The translations under genes were made by a program, and so were the position numbers. The notes beneath the pieces were generated by a model that saw nothing but the letters and a program-made list of their open reading frames with translations, had not been told where the DNA came from and searched no databases. A DNA stretch of 64,000 bases from Flavobacterium sp. HBTb2-11-1 (GTDB lineage: Bacteria; Bacteroidota; Bacteroidia; Flavobacteriales; Flavobacteriaceae), in assembly GCF_009826975.1 (NCBI RefSeq), contig NZ_WUMO01000006.1, forward strand, positions 62,001 to 126,000, given 5' to 3'. This document shows positions 44,124-53,142 of the stretch, piece by piece. How positions within the stretch are numbered: the stretch's first letter is position 1; each line of letters starts with the position of its first letter.

Positions 44124-45557
44124 ATGTTTTTTAACTCTATAGCTTTTGCTCTTTTTCTGCCAATTGTTTTCTTCTTATATTGGTTTGTTTTTAATAAAAA
44201 CAAAAGCACGCAAAATGCATTGTTAATTGTTGCGAGCTATTACTTCTACTCTTGCTGGGATTGGAGATTTTTATTCTTATTAGTTTTTTCAACTTTTCTA
44301 GATTATTATACTGGAATTCAAATTGAAAAAGGAAGATCTCAGAAAAGCCGAAATTTTTGGTTTTGGCTCAGCATCACAGTAAATCTTGGTTTTTTAGGGT
44401 TATTTAAATATTATAATTTCTTCGCTTCTTCTTTCGCAGAATTACTGACTTTAGCTGGATTTAAAGCAAACCCTCTTTTGCTGAATGTTATTCTTCCTGT
44501 TGGAATTTCATTTTATACATTTCACGGACTTTCGTATGTAATAGATATTTATTTTAAAAGAATAAAAGCTGAATACAATTTTGTGGATTATTCTTTGTTT
44601 GTAAGTTACTTTCCACTTCTCGTTGCTGGGCCTATAGAAAGAGCAACTCATTTATTGCCTCAGGTTAAAGTAAAAAGAGAATTCGATTTTCAGATAGCTA
44701 AAGAAGGTGTTTATCAAATCATTTGGGGACTAGTTAAAAAAGTAGTTATTGCAGATACATGTGCACCTTATGCAAATGCCATTTTTGATAATTATACTTC
44801 AATGAATTCTTTCTCACTTATAGTTGGAGCTATTTATTTCGCTTTTCAGATTTATGGAGATTTCTCAGGATATTCAGATATTGCTTTAGGAGTTTCGAAA
44901 TTATTCGGTTTAGATCTGTTAAGGAATTTTAATTATCCCTATTTTTCGAGAGACATTGCAGAATTTTGGCGCCGCTGGCATATTTCACTTTCATCATGGT
45001 TTCGAGATTATTTATATATACCATTGGGAGGGAGCAAAGGTGGGCTCTGGATGAAAATTAGAAACACTTTTATAATTTTTGTAGTCAGTGGCTTTTGGCA
45101 TGGAGCAAATTGGACATACATTGCTTGGGGATTTATAAATGCAGTCTACTTTCTACTCTTACTTTTATCAAACAGCAATCGAAACAATATGGATACAATT
45201 CAATTGAAATTCAATTTTGATTCTGTAAAGGTATTTGCCAGCATATTTTATACATTCATATTAACTTGTATAGCATGGGTCTTTTTTAGGGCAAGAACGA
45301 TAACAGATGCGGTTTCATATCTAAAACGCATTATAACTAGTAAAGATTTTAGTTTTCAGTATCTCGATAATGAACGTTATAGTTATGAACTGTTATTGAT
45401 GATTGGGGTGTTTGTTTTAATCGAATGGAATAATCGTTCAAAAATAGAACCGCTTTCAGGAAAAATGAGCCTCTTAAAAACAGCTTTAGCCATTTTAGCG
45501 ATAATGGCTTTTGGAACTTTCTCAGATTATAAAGAATTTATATATTTTCAGTTTTAA
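44124..45557 (+). CDS. MBOAT-family O-acyltransferase (AlgI/PatA-like)
   Basis: A 477-residue polytopic membrane protein with about ten or eleven hydrophobic segments. It has the MBOAT hallmarks: SYYFYSCWDWRFLFLL (about 34-49), PVGISFYTFHGLSYVID, ERATHLLPQV, DIAEFWRRWHISLSSWFRDY (about 276-295) and the catalytic histidine in VSGFWHGANWTYIAWG (about 319-334). Such proteins pass acetyl or other acyl groups across the inner membrane to modify glycans. The stop and start codons overlap with the next gene, which encodes a matching SGNH-like partner. Confidence 0.93.
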   Translation: MFFNSIAFALFLPIVFFLYWFVFNKNKSTQNALLIVASYYFYSCWDWRFLFLLVFSTFLDYYTGIQIEKGRSQKSRNFWFWLSITVNLGFLGLFKYYNFFASSFAELLTLAGFKANPLLLNVILPVGISFYTFHGLSYVIDIYFKRIKAEYNFVDYSLFVSYFPLLVAGPIERATHLLPQVKVKREFDFQIAKEGVYQIIWGLVKKVVIADTCAPYANAIFDNYTSMNSFSLIVGAIYFAFQIYGDFSGYSDIALGVSKLFGLDLLRNFNYPYFSRDIAEFWRRWHISLSSWFRDYLYIPLGGSKGGLWMKIRNTFIIFVVSGFWHGANWTYIAWGFINAVYFLLLLLSNSNRNNMDTIQLKFNFDSVKVFASIFYTFILTCIAWVFFRARTITDAVSYLKRIITSKDFSFQYLDNERYSYELLLMIGVFVLIEWNNRSKIEPLSGKMSLLKTALAILAIMAFGTFSDYKEFIYFQF

Positions 45558-46441
45558 TGAAGAAATTTTTAATTTATACAGCTACAATTGTTTTAATGAC
45601 TGTGTTAATAGCATTTCTATTAGACGGAATCTATACCTATGCCTTTATGCAATCTAATAAAAGAGGAAAAATTGAGAAAGTTTTCAATTCTGACGCTAAA
45701 AAGTACGATGTTGTGATTCTAGGCTCTTCAAGAGCAAACAATCATTTTGTAGCTCAAATGTTTAAAGATAAAGGGCTAGAAACATTTAATTACGGAATGA
45801 GTGGAGGACATTTATTTGAAGCCTCTTTAATGCTAAAATTAATGATTGAAAGAAAATATGAAATCAAGAATGTTATCCTTGAGGCTGACTTAAATCTTTC
45901 TAACGATCATCAAGCTGAAGGAATTTCAGCGAGATTCTTGCCATACATTCATAACTCAGAAATCATAAAAGATCATTTCTCTAAAGAATCAGATTTTAAT
46001 GAGCTATATTATCTTCCTTTTTATAGATATATCAAATACGACAGTAAGATCGGATTTAGAGAATTTTTTTTCATTTCTATTGGTAAAAAAACAAATGCAC
46101 AAGATAATTTAGGTTATTATCCTCTTGAAAAACATAAAAATGGCAATATGAAAAATAATATTGTCAATTTGAACCCGTTAAATCGGAACAAATATTATGA
46201 AGAGATTAGAAAAATTTGCAAAGAACATCATATAAAATTTATTCCAGTAATGACTCCTATTTGTGAAAATACTGCTGGGATGAATTATTTTGAAAAGGTA
46301 AAAAGAGTCTATCCAGAGATTCATAACTATGAAAATGTAGTTGTAGAAGATAAATATTTTTCAACTTGTGGACACATGAACGATGCAGGGGCGCAGATTT
46401 TTACAGCAAGGATATTAAAAGATTTTTTCAAAAAAAAATAA
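45557..46441 (+). CDS. Membrane-anchored SGNH-like acyltransferase partner
   Basis: A 294-residue protein with one N-terminal membrane segment (about residues 4-24), then a soluble domain probably in the periplasm. SGNH-type blocks are visible: VVILGSSRANNHF (about 51-63; catalytic Ser), NYGMSGGHLFEA (Gly/Asn block), and CGHMNDAGAQIF near the C-terminus, where the His and Asp of the usual D-x2-H or HxxD site would fall. This resembles the AlgJ/AlgX and DltD-like proteins paired with MBOAT carriers. The one-base overlap with the MBOAT gene supports a two-component O-acylation system. Confidence 0.75.
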   Translation: MKKFLIYTATIVLMTVLIAFLLDGIYTYAFMQSNKRGKIEKVFNSDAKKYDVVILGSSRANNHFVAQMFKDKGLETFNYGMSGGHLFEASLMLKLMIERKYEIKNVILEADLNLSNDHQAEGISARFLPYIHNSEIIKDHFSKESDFNELYYLPFYRYIKYDSKIGFREFFFISIGKKTNAQDNLGYYPLEKHKNGNMKNNIVNLNPLNRNKYYEEIRKICKEHHIKFIPVMTPICENTAGMNYFEKVKRVYPEIHNYENVVVEDKYFSTCGHMNDAGAQIFTARILKDFFKKK

Positions 46442-46442
46442 A

Positions 46443-47843
46443 ATGAAAAAAGATAAGGTTTTATTATTGTTTCCAGACGGTGTTGGAGTAAGGAATTATC
46501 TTTATTCGAATGTATTTAAAGATTTTCAAGGAGATTTAGTCCTCTTCCATAACTTCGATTCAGAAACTATAAAAGCAATTGAAAAAAACACTTCAATAAA
46601 TGAAGATATTGTAATCCCAAATTATAAGGAGTCTGTCAAAGAAAAGTTTCTTCGCGAATTGATATGTCTTTCAAGATTATATTATAATCAATCAAAGGTT
46701 AATAATTCAACATTGTTAGCAAACTGGAAGTGGAACCAAAAAACATTTTCTAAAAAGATTTTTTACAAATTAATTCAGGTTATAGCTCCATATTGTAAAA
46801 ATTACCATAGAATTTTAAAGCTTGAAAAAAAATATCAGCAAGCTATCCGCAAAAATAAGTTTTATAAAGAGGTTAAAGATATTTTAGAAGAAGCCAAACC
46901 TTCAGTTGTTTTTTGCTCTCATCAAAGAGCATTAAAAGCGGCTACAATATTTAGTGCGGCGGCAGACTTAAATATTCCCACAGCAACAGTTATATATTCT
47001 TGGGATAATTTACCAAAGGCACGTTTGGCATTACGAGCTGATAATTATTTAGTTTGGTCAGATTACATGAAAAAAGAACTGAATTTGTATTATCCAGAAA
47101 TAAAACCAGAGCAAACTCATGTCACAGGAACTCCTCAATTTGAATTTTATCGTGATTCAGACAATATAATTGATAAAGAAGTCTTTTATGAAAAGTATAA
47201 TCTAGATCCTAATAAGAAAATTATTTGTTTCTCGGGCGATGACACAAAAACATCCCCAGATGATCCATCTTACTTAAATGATGTTGCAGAAGAAATTACT
47301 AAAGCTAATCTGCAAAATGAATATCAGATATTGTTAAGGAGATGTCCTGTAGATTTGTCGGGTAGATTTGATAAAATTTTAGATCAGTACAAAGATTTAA
47401 TTAAGGAAGCTGCTCCTTTATGGTATTTTACCAAATCAAAAGAATGGAATGTAGTGTATCCTTCAGTCGAAGATGTAAAATTATTAGTAAGTACAGCTTT
47501 TTATTCAGATATAGTTGTTAATGTTGGTTCGACAATGGGTTTTGATTTTGCTATGTTTAATAAACCTTGTGTATTTATTAATTACGATCAAGATAATAAA
47601 ATCGTAAATGATTGGTCCGTAAAAACAATTTACAACTATCAACATTTCAGAAGTATGCCAGATTCTGATGCAGTTATTTGGTTAAACAGCAAAGAGGAAA
47701 TAGTTGATAAGCTTACATTTCCTAAAAGATGCACTGAAAGTATGCTAAGATGGAAAGATATTGTTCTAGAAGATTATAATAATTCTTCTGATAAACTACA
47801 AAAGATAATTAAAACGAGTCCACAATGCACATCTGTTTCTTAA
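46443..47843 (+). CDS. GT-B-fold transferase, CDP-glycerol glycerophosphotransferase-like
   Basis: A 466-residue protein with no clear GT4 motif. Its core SHQRALKAATIFSAAADLNIP (about 159-179), TVIYSWDNLPKARL and HVTGTPQFEFY segments, and the late VVNVGSTMGFDFAMFNKPCVFINYD (about 359-383), match the UDP-glycosyltransferase/CDP-glycerol phosphotransferase type of GT-B proteins. There, glycine-serine phosphate contacts sit in a VNVGST loop. It may add a sugar or a polyol-phosphate. It begins one base after the SGNH gene stop codon. The family is plausible; the substrate is open. Confidence 0.6.
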   Translation: MKKDKVLLLFPDGVGVRNYLYSNVFKDFQGDLVLFHNFDSETIKAIEKNTSINEDIVIPNYKESVKEKFLRELICLSRLYYNQSKVNNSTLLANWKWNQKTFSKKIFYKLIQVIAPYCKNYHRILKLEKKYQQAIRKNKFYKEVKDILEEAKPSVVFCSHQRALKAATIFSAAADLNIPTATVIYSWDNLPKARLALRADNYLVWSDYMKKELNLYYPEIKPEQTHVTGTPQFEFYRDSDNIIDKEVFYEKYNLDPNKKIICFSGDDTKTSPDDPSYLNDVAEEITKANLQNEYQILLRRCPVDLSGRFDKILDQYKDLIKEAAPLWYFTKSKEWNVVYPSVEDVKLLVSTAFYSDIVVNVGSTMGFDFAMFNKPCVFINYDQDNKIVNDWSVKTIYNYQHFRSMPDSDAVIWLNSKEEIVDKLTFPKRCTESMLRWKDIVLEDYNNSSDKLQKIIKTSPQCTSVS

Positions 47844-48985
47844 CTAACGAATATCCTAAAGAAGGATTTCCTCATGGTGGAATTGGTAGTTTTGTTAAGA
47901 CTTTAGCTATTGCATTGGTAAAAAAAGGAATTAAAGTTTCTGTTGTTGGAACCAATTATACTTTAAAAACTGAAACTCAAAATATTGATGGAGTTGACGT
48001 TTATAGGTTAAAACCAAATAAAACAAAAGGATTGTCTTGGTACTTCAATTCTAAAGCAATCAATTCAAAACTGCGAGAAATTCATACAGAGAGTCCTATT
48101 CAGGTTGTTGAATCTTCTGAACTTGGCCTTGCATTTATTTACAAAATAAAATCTGTAAAATATATTATTAGACTTCACGGCGGACATCATTTTTTTGCTG
48201 AAAGCGAAAATAGGGGCATTAATAAATGGAAAGGATTTCAGGAAAAAAAATCGTTTAAAAAATGTGATGCGTTTATTACTGTTTCTAAATATGTAAAATT
48301 ACATACAGAAAAATACTTGAGTTTAGATAATAAACCCGTTGGTTACATTAGTAATCCAATCAATACCGATTTTTTTAAGCCAATTCAAGAAAATAAAGTA
48401 GAAAATAAAATTGTTTTTGCTGGAACTGTATGCGAGAAAAAAGGAATACGACAATTAATACAAGCTTTTCCTTTTGTTAAAAATGAATTTCCTAATGCTA
48501 TTCTGGAAATTTATGGTAGGGAGTGGTTTTTTTCAGATGGGAGTTCTTATATGCAAATGTTAAAAGATAAAGAACTGCCTCAATTGGGAGCTATTAAAAA
48601 AGATATACATTTTAAAGGTGCTGTCTCCTATTTGGATATTCCTATTGCTTACTCACAGGCTGAGGTCTGCGTTTTTCCTTCTCATATGGAAACCCAAGGT
48701 CTTGTTGCTCCAGAGGCAATGGCAATGGAAAAAACAGTTGTTTTTACAAAACTAGGTCCAGGTCCAGAAGCAATTACGGATTATCAAACAGGATTATTAT
48801 GTGATCCTCACAATCCTGAAAATATTGCAGAAAAAATTATTTGGGTTTTCTCAAACAAAAAAGAATCTGAAACGATTGGGAAAAAGGCAAGAGAATTTGT
48901 ACTTCAAAAATATTCATTAAAAAGTATTGTGCTTCAAAATATAGATTTCTATAAAAGAATAATTTTAAATAACAGTCGTAATTAG
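47825..48985 (+). CDS. Family 4 glycosyltransferase
   Basis: A 386-residue GT-B transferase. The N-terminal domain begins CFLTNEYPKEGFPHGGIGSFV, the typical glycine-rich acceptor side of GT4. VEYxEx-like VESSELGLAF, then RLHGGHHFF, are further family landmarks. The donor domain holds IVFAGTVCEKKGIRQLIQAF and the Glu-x7-Glu motif METQGLVAPEAMAM (about residues 283-296). It overlaps the upstream gene by 19 bp. Confidence 0.88.
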   Translation: MHICFLTNEYPKEGFPHGGIGSFVKTLAIALVKKGIKVSVVGTNYTLKTETQNIDGVDVYRLKPNKTKGLSWYFNSKAINSKLREIHTESPIQVVESSELGLAFIYKIKSVKYIIRLHGGHHFFAESENRGINKWKGFQEKKSFKKCDAFITVSKYVKLHTEKYLSLDNKPVGYISNPINTDFFKPIQENKVENKIVFAGTVCEKKGIRQLIQAFPFVKNEFPNAILEIYGREWFFSDGSSYMQMLKDKELPQLGAIKKDIHFKGAVSYLDIPIAYSQAEVCVFPSHMETQGLVAPEAMAMEKTVVFTKLGPGPEAITDYQTGLLCDPHNPENIAEKIIWVFSNKKESETIGKKAREFVLQKYSLKSIVLQNIDFYKRIILNNSRN

Positions 48986-49001
48986 AAAAACGAATAATAC
49001 A

Positions 49002-49556
49002 ATGAATCTATTTGAATTAATCGCTTCAGATTATAAAAAACATAAAAAATACGGAGGTAATTTTTTTACGATTGTATTTTTCACACAAGGTTTTTGGGCT
49101 GTTTTTCAATATAGAATTGCTCATTGTATTTTTTCAAATGTAAAATGGCAACCATTTAGATTTTTACTCATTTTTATGGGATTAGCAAGTCAAAAAATAA
49201 TTGAAATTGTAACGGGAATCTCTATTCCAGCTTCTGCAAAAATTGGACATTCTTTTTATATAGGACATTTTGGTGGAATTATTATTAATGCCAACGCAAT
49301 AATTGGGAATAATTGTAATATTTCACAAGGTGTTACAATAGGAGTTTCGGGACGAGGATCGAATAGAGGAGTACCTGTAATTGGTGACGAAGTATATATT
49401 GGCGTAAATGCGGTTATCTCTGGAAGTATTATTGTAGGAAATCAGGTAGTAATAGGAGCTTGTTCACTTGTAAATACTTCGTTAGAAGAAAACTCCGTAG
49501 TGCTGGGTGTTCCAGCTATAGTCATATCTAAAAATGGTTCTAAAGGTTATATTTAA
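49002..49556 (+). CDS. Hexapeptide-repeat acetyltransferase (serine acetyltransferase-like)
   Basis: A 184-residue left-handed beta-helix acyltransferase. The N-terminus (FELIASDYKKHKKYGGNF) and a helical portion resemble CysE-like proteins found in capsule loci. From about residue 70 hexapeptide repeats run, e.g. ISIPASAKIGHSFYIGHFGG, NAIIGNNCNISQGVTIG and PVIGDEVYIGVNAVISGS, with the active-site-type His at about 85-90. In polysaccharide clusters such proteins usually O- or N-acetylate sugars, not serine. It overlaps the next gene start by one base. Confidence 0.82.
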   Translation: MNLFELIASDYKKHKKYGGNFFTIVFFTQGFWAVFQYRIAHCIFSNVKWQPFRFLLIFMGLASQKIIEIVTGISIPASAKIGHSFYIGHFGGIIINANAIIGNNCNISQGVTIGVSGRGSNRGVPVIGDEVYIGVNAVISGSIIVGNQVVIGACSLVNTSLEENSVVLGVPAIVISKNGSKGYI

Positions 49557-50674
49557 TGAAGCTATTAGTTATTTCTGGGGCTCCGTTTATCTTTAAGGGA
49601 GAAAAAAGCTTTGCCTACAGTCCTTATGTAAAAGAATTAGTCGTTTGGGAAAAACACGTTAAAGATATTTCTTTTTGTTGTCCAGTTTGGAAAAATGAAA
49701 ATGGACTTCTAATAGAAGAAATTCCATTTCAATTTCGAAAACATTATAAATTAATTGATTTTAATTTAAGTAGCTTTCTGAATATTGTTAAAAGTTTTTT
49801 TTCAGCTTTTTTTAATATGTTGATTATTATGAAAGCCATGAATGATGCCGATCACATTCATTTAAGATGTCCAGGAAATATGGGATTGCTTGGCTGTATC
49901 ATTCAAATACTTTTTCCTTCGAAAAAAAAGACAGCAAAATATGCTGGAAATTGGGATCCCAAGAGCAAACAACCTTTAACCTACAGAATGCAAAAATGGA
50001 TTTTAAACAATACATTTTTAACTAGAAATATGCAGGTTTTAGTTTATGGAGAATGGGAAAATCAGTCAAAAAATATTAAGTCCTTTTTTACCGCTACTTA
50101 TTCTGATTTGGAAAAAGAAGTTGTATTGAAAGATAAGAAAAGTGCAGAAAAGACTTTTATTTTTGTTGGGACTCTTGCTCATGGCAAAAATCCAATGTAT
50201 GCTGTGAAACTAATTGAGGAATTAATTAAAAATGATAACAGGGCGATACTCCATATTTTTGGAGAAGGAATCGAAAGAGCTCGTTTAGAAAATTATATAA
50301 AAAAGAATCAGCTTGAAAAATTTGTTTTTTTGCATGGAAATCAAAATAAGGAAACTCTTAAGCATTTTTATAAAAAAAGTCATTTTATGATATTACCTTC
50401 TAAAAGTGAAGGCTGGCCAAAAGCAATTGCTGAAGGAATGTTTTGGGGTTGCGTACCACTAGCAACAAATGTCTCTTGTGTACCTTTTATGATTGATTAC
50501 GGGAAAAGAGGAGTTTTATTAGAGATGAACATAGAAGAAGATATTACCCAAGTACAAGCAATTATATCCGATCAAGATAGGTTTGAAGAAATGAGTACAT
50601 TAGCCTTTAATTGGTCTCAAAATTATACAGTTGAAAGATTTGAAAGCGAAATTGAAAAATTGCTTGTAAAATGA
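49556..50674 (+). CDS. Family 4 glycosyltransferase
   Basis: A 372-residue GT-B protein. The donor half shows TFIFVGTLAHGKNPMYAVKLIE (about 200-221), IFGEGIERARLENYI, and the Glu-x7-Glu motif PSKSEGWPKAIAEGMFWG (about 278-295). The acceptor half is less typical and includes YAGNWDPKSKQPLTYRMQ. It overlaps the genes on both sides by 1 and 4 bp, so it is translated as part of a compact GT group. Substrates unknown. Confidence 0.85.
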   Translation: MKLLVISGAPFIFKGEKSFAYSPYVKELVVWEKHVKDISFCCPVWKNENGLLIEEIPFQFRKHYKLIDFNLSSFLNIVKSFFSAFFNMLIIMKAMNDADHIHLRCPGNMGLLGCIIQILFPSKKKTAKYAGNWDPKSKQPLTYRMQKWILNNTFLTRNMQVLVYGEWENQSKNIKSFFTATYSDLEKEVVLKDKKSAEKTFIFVGTLAHGKNPMYAVKLIEELIKNDNRAILHIFGEGIERARLENYIKKNQLEKFVFLHGNQNKETLKHFYKKSHFMILPSKSEGWPKAIAEGMFWGCVPLATNVSCVPFMIDYGKRGVLLEMNIEEDITQVQAIISDQDRFEEMSTLAFNWSQNYTVERFESEIEKLLVK

Positions 50675-51741
50675 GAGTTTTACAATTAATAGATTCTTTA
50701 GATGCTGGGGGAGCTGAAAGAATTGCAGTAAATTATGCAAATGCTCTAACAGATAAAATAGAGTTTTCTGGTTTGATAGCAACCAGAAAAGAAGGTCAGT
50801 TGTTTGGTCAATTGAATAAGAATGTTTCTTATTCATTTTTAAATAAAAAAAAGAAAATTGATTTTGGTGCTATTTTTAGATTAAGAAAATTTATAGTAAA
50901 AAATCAAGTGTCTATTGTTCATGCTCATGGATCTTCTTTTTTTACTGCAGTTTTAACAAAATTGATTTTGCCGAAAATTAAGATTATTTGGCATGACCAT
51001 TACGGAGCCAGATTTAAGGAATCAAGACAGAAAAATCAAGTTTTAATTTTTTGTTCATTCTTCTTTTCTTCAATTTTAGTTGTCAATTTACAATTGAAAG
51101 AATGGAGTAAAAACAATTTGTTTTGTAAAAAAATAACTTTCATTCCTAATTTTGCATTAATGCAAGGTGAATCTCAGAAAATTACAAACTTAAAAGGAAT
51201 AGAAAATAAACGTATTATTTTTTTGGCCAATCTTAAAAACCCTAAAAATCATATTGTTATTTTAAAAGCTTTTCATGATTTGAGATTAAAAGATTTAAAT
51301 TGGACCTTGCATTTGATAGGGAAAGACTACGAAGATACTTATTCACAAGTTTTGAAAGATTTCATAAAATCAAATTCTTTGGAAAATCATATACATTTGT
51401 ACGGAACAAAGAGTGATATTCAATATATATTATCTCAAGCTTCAGTTGGAGTTTTAGCCTCTACAGATGAAGGATTTCCAGTAACTCTATTAGAATATGC
51501 TTTGGCAAGTCTACCTGTTATTTCAACAAATGTAGGTTATTGCTCAGAAATTATTGATGACGAAGTAAATGGACTGCTATTCGATCCATTGAATGAATTG
51601 CAAGTGAAAAATAAGTTAGAAAAAATTATTGACAGCGAATCTTTTAGAAACAAACTCGCTGAAAATTTTAGACAAACTGTCGTTAAAAATTATTCAAAAG
51701 AAAAAGTCATCGAAAATCTGTTGGCAGAATATAAAATATGA
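50671..51741 (+). CDS. Family 4 glycosyltransferase
   Basis: A 356-residue GT-B protein that opens with VLQLIDSLDAGGAERIAVNYA, the GGAER motif of many capsule GT4 enzymes. VHAHGSSFFTAVL and WHDHYG follow. The donor domain has IIFLANLKNPKNHIVILKAF and the Glu-x7-Glu motif STDEGFPVTLLEYALAS (about 263-279). The start overlaps the previous gene by 4 bp and the stop overlaps the polymerase/ligase gene by 4 bp. Confidence 0.9.
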   Translation: MRVLQLIDSLDAGGAERIAVNYANALTDKIEFSGLIATRKEGQLFGQLNKNVSYSFLNKKKKIDFGAIFRLRKFIVKNQVSIVHAHGSSFFTAVLTKLILPKIKIIWHDHYGARFKESRQKNQVLIFCSFFFSSILVVNLQLKEWSKNNLFCKKITFIPNFALMQGESQKITNLKGIENKRIIFLANLKNPKNHIVILKAFHDLRLKDLNWTLHLIGKDYEDTYSQVLKDFIKSNSLENHIHLYGTKSDIQYILSQASVGVLASTDEGFPVTLLEYALASLPVISTNVGYCSEIIDDEVNGLLFDPLNELQVKNKLEKIIDSESFRNKLAENFRQTVVKNYSKEKVIENLLAEYKI

Positions 51742-53078
51742 AAAAGAAATCATTATCATATACATTTTTTGTTTTGATTCATATAATCATAGGATTGGTT
51801 ATTTTTATATTGCCGTTTTTATCTAAAATTTACGCACTCGTAATCCCAATCGTAGGACTTTCGATTGTTATTCGAAATCAGAATCAAAATAACGAAGTGA
51901 TTTATGTGGCAGCATATCTTGTTGGTGTTGAGGTTTTTTTGAGAATGACAGGAGGGAATTTTAATAATGAATATATAAAATTTCTCGTCATTTTTTTTAT
52001 GATAATTGGAATGTTTTATAGTAACTTCTCCATAAGATCATTTTTATATATTGTTTTTCTGCTTTTATTAATTCCAGGAATTCTCATGGCAGCTTCTGTT
52101 GAGGACCTTAATTTTGATGTGAAAAAAGCGATAATTTTTAACTTGTCAGGTTTGTTTTGTTTGGCAATTGCCTCCATGTATATGTTTAAAAAAAGGTTGT
52201 TATTTTCAGAGCTACAGAACATATTAATTACTCTAGGATTACCGATTATCTCAACTGTTGTTTATTTGTTTTTATACAATCCTAGTGTAAAAGACGTAGT
52301 AAGAGGAACTCAATCTAATTTTGAAACCTCAGGGGGATTTGGTCCTAACCAAGTATCAACAATTTTAGGATTGGGAATGTTTATTTTTTTTTCACAATTA
52401 GTTTTATTTTCAAAATCAAAGAGGGAAATCATTTTAAATATTGTTTTATTAATATTTATCAGCTACCGAGCAATTGCAACCTTTTCTAGAGGCGGAGTAA
52501 TTACAGGGGTTGTTATGATTCTTTGCATACTACTAGTTTTTTTTTCTTTTTCAAATGAAAGAGGAAGAAGAAAAATTGCTTTAGTTTTTCTATTAGCAGG
52601 AATTTTAGGAGTTGGAATATGGTCATATACCTCGTTACAAACTTATGGGCTTATTGAAAAAAGATATGCTAATCAAGATGCTAAAGGAAGAATAAAAAAA
52701 GATAGATTAGGAGGAAGAGAGGCTGTTATTGATACAGATTTAAAATTGTTTCTTGATAATCCTATTTTGGGTGCTGGAGTAGGAATAGGAAAAGAAGAGA
52801 GAAAAGAATCTTTAGGGCAAGCTGTAGCTGCTCATAATGAAATTTCGCGTTTGCTTAGCGAACATGGTTTGTTCGGTATTTTTAGTTTTCTTATTTTACT
52901 TTTTGTTCCTTTTGCTCTTTACATAAATAATAGGCAACATATCTATTTTTTCTCTTTTTTTCTCTTTTGGCTCCTAACTATAAATCATGCGGCTTTAAGA
53001 ATAGCCGCACCAGCATTCGTATACGCACTATGCCTACTTTCAGTGCAAATAAAAATTCCCGAAGAAACAGAAAATTAA
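51738..53078 (+). CDS. O-antigen ligase/polymerase family membrane protein (WaaL/Wzy-like)
   Basis: A 446-residue protein with about ten to twelve hydrophobic segments and the Wzy_C/O-antigen-ligase loop. Markers are GGFGPNQVSTILGLGMFIF (about 196-214), ATFSRGGVITGVVMILC (about 248-264) and LDNPILGAGVGIGKEERK with AAHNEISRLLSEHGLFG (about 335-380). These are the usual periplasmic-loop motifs. It may be the second Wzy polymerase or a WaaL-type ligase joining O-antigen to lipid A-core. A polymerase of a different type (EpsG) is at 17118. The last gene of the cluster follows after 64 bp. Confidence 0.83.
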   Translation: MKKKSLSYTFFVLIHIIIGLVIFILPFLSKIYALVIPIVGLSIVIRNQNQNNEVIYVAAYLVGVEVFLRMTGGNFNNEYIKFLVIFFMIIGMFYSNFSIRSFLYIVFLLLLIPGILMAASVEDLNFDVKKAIIFNLSGLFCLAIASMYMFKKRLLFSELQNILITLGLPIISTVVYLFLYNPSVKDVVRGTQSNFETSGGFGPNQVSTILGLGMFIFFSQLVLFSKSKREIILNIVLLIFISYRAIATFSRGGVITGVVMILCILLVFFSFSNERGRRKIALVFLLAGILGVGIWSYTSLQTYGLIEKRYANQDAKGRIKKDRLGGREAVIDTDLKLFLDNPILGAGVGIGKEERKESLGQAVAAHNEISRLLSEHGLFGIFSFLILLFVPFALYINNRQHIYFFSFFLFWLLTINHAALRIAAPAFVYALCLLSVQIKIPEETEN

Positions 53079-53082
53079 TAGA

Positions 53083-53110
53083 TTAGTTATATTTTTTTGC
53101 GATACATTTG
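53083..53110 (+). promoter_or_regulatory. Candidate promoter for the WcaJ-type gene
   Basis: TACATTTG at 53103-53110 fits the -7 consensus exactly. TTA at 53083-53085 lies 17 bases upstream in place of TTG. The -7 ends 32 bases before the ATG, so the leader would be short. It lies in the 64-bp gap after the ligase/polymerase gene. Confidence 0.5.
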
Positions 53111-53142
53111 CTTTGCCCTAACCAAATTAAAACCTACAAGAG

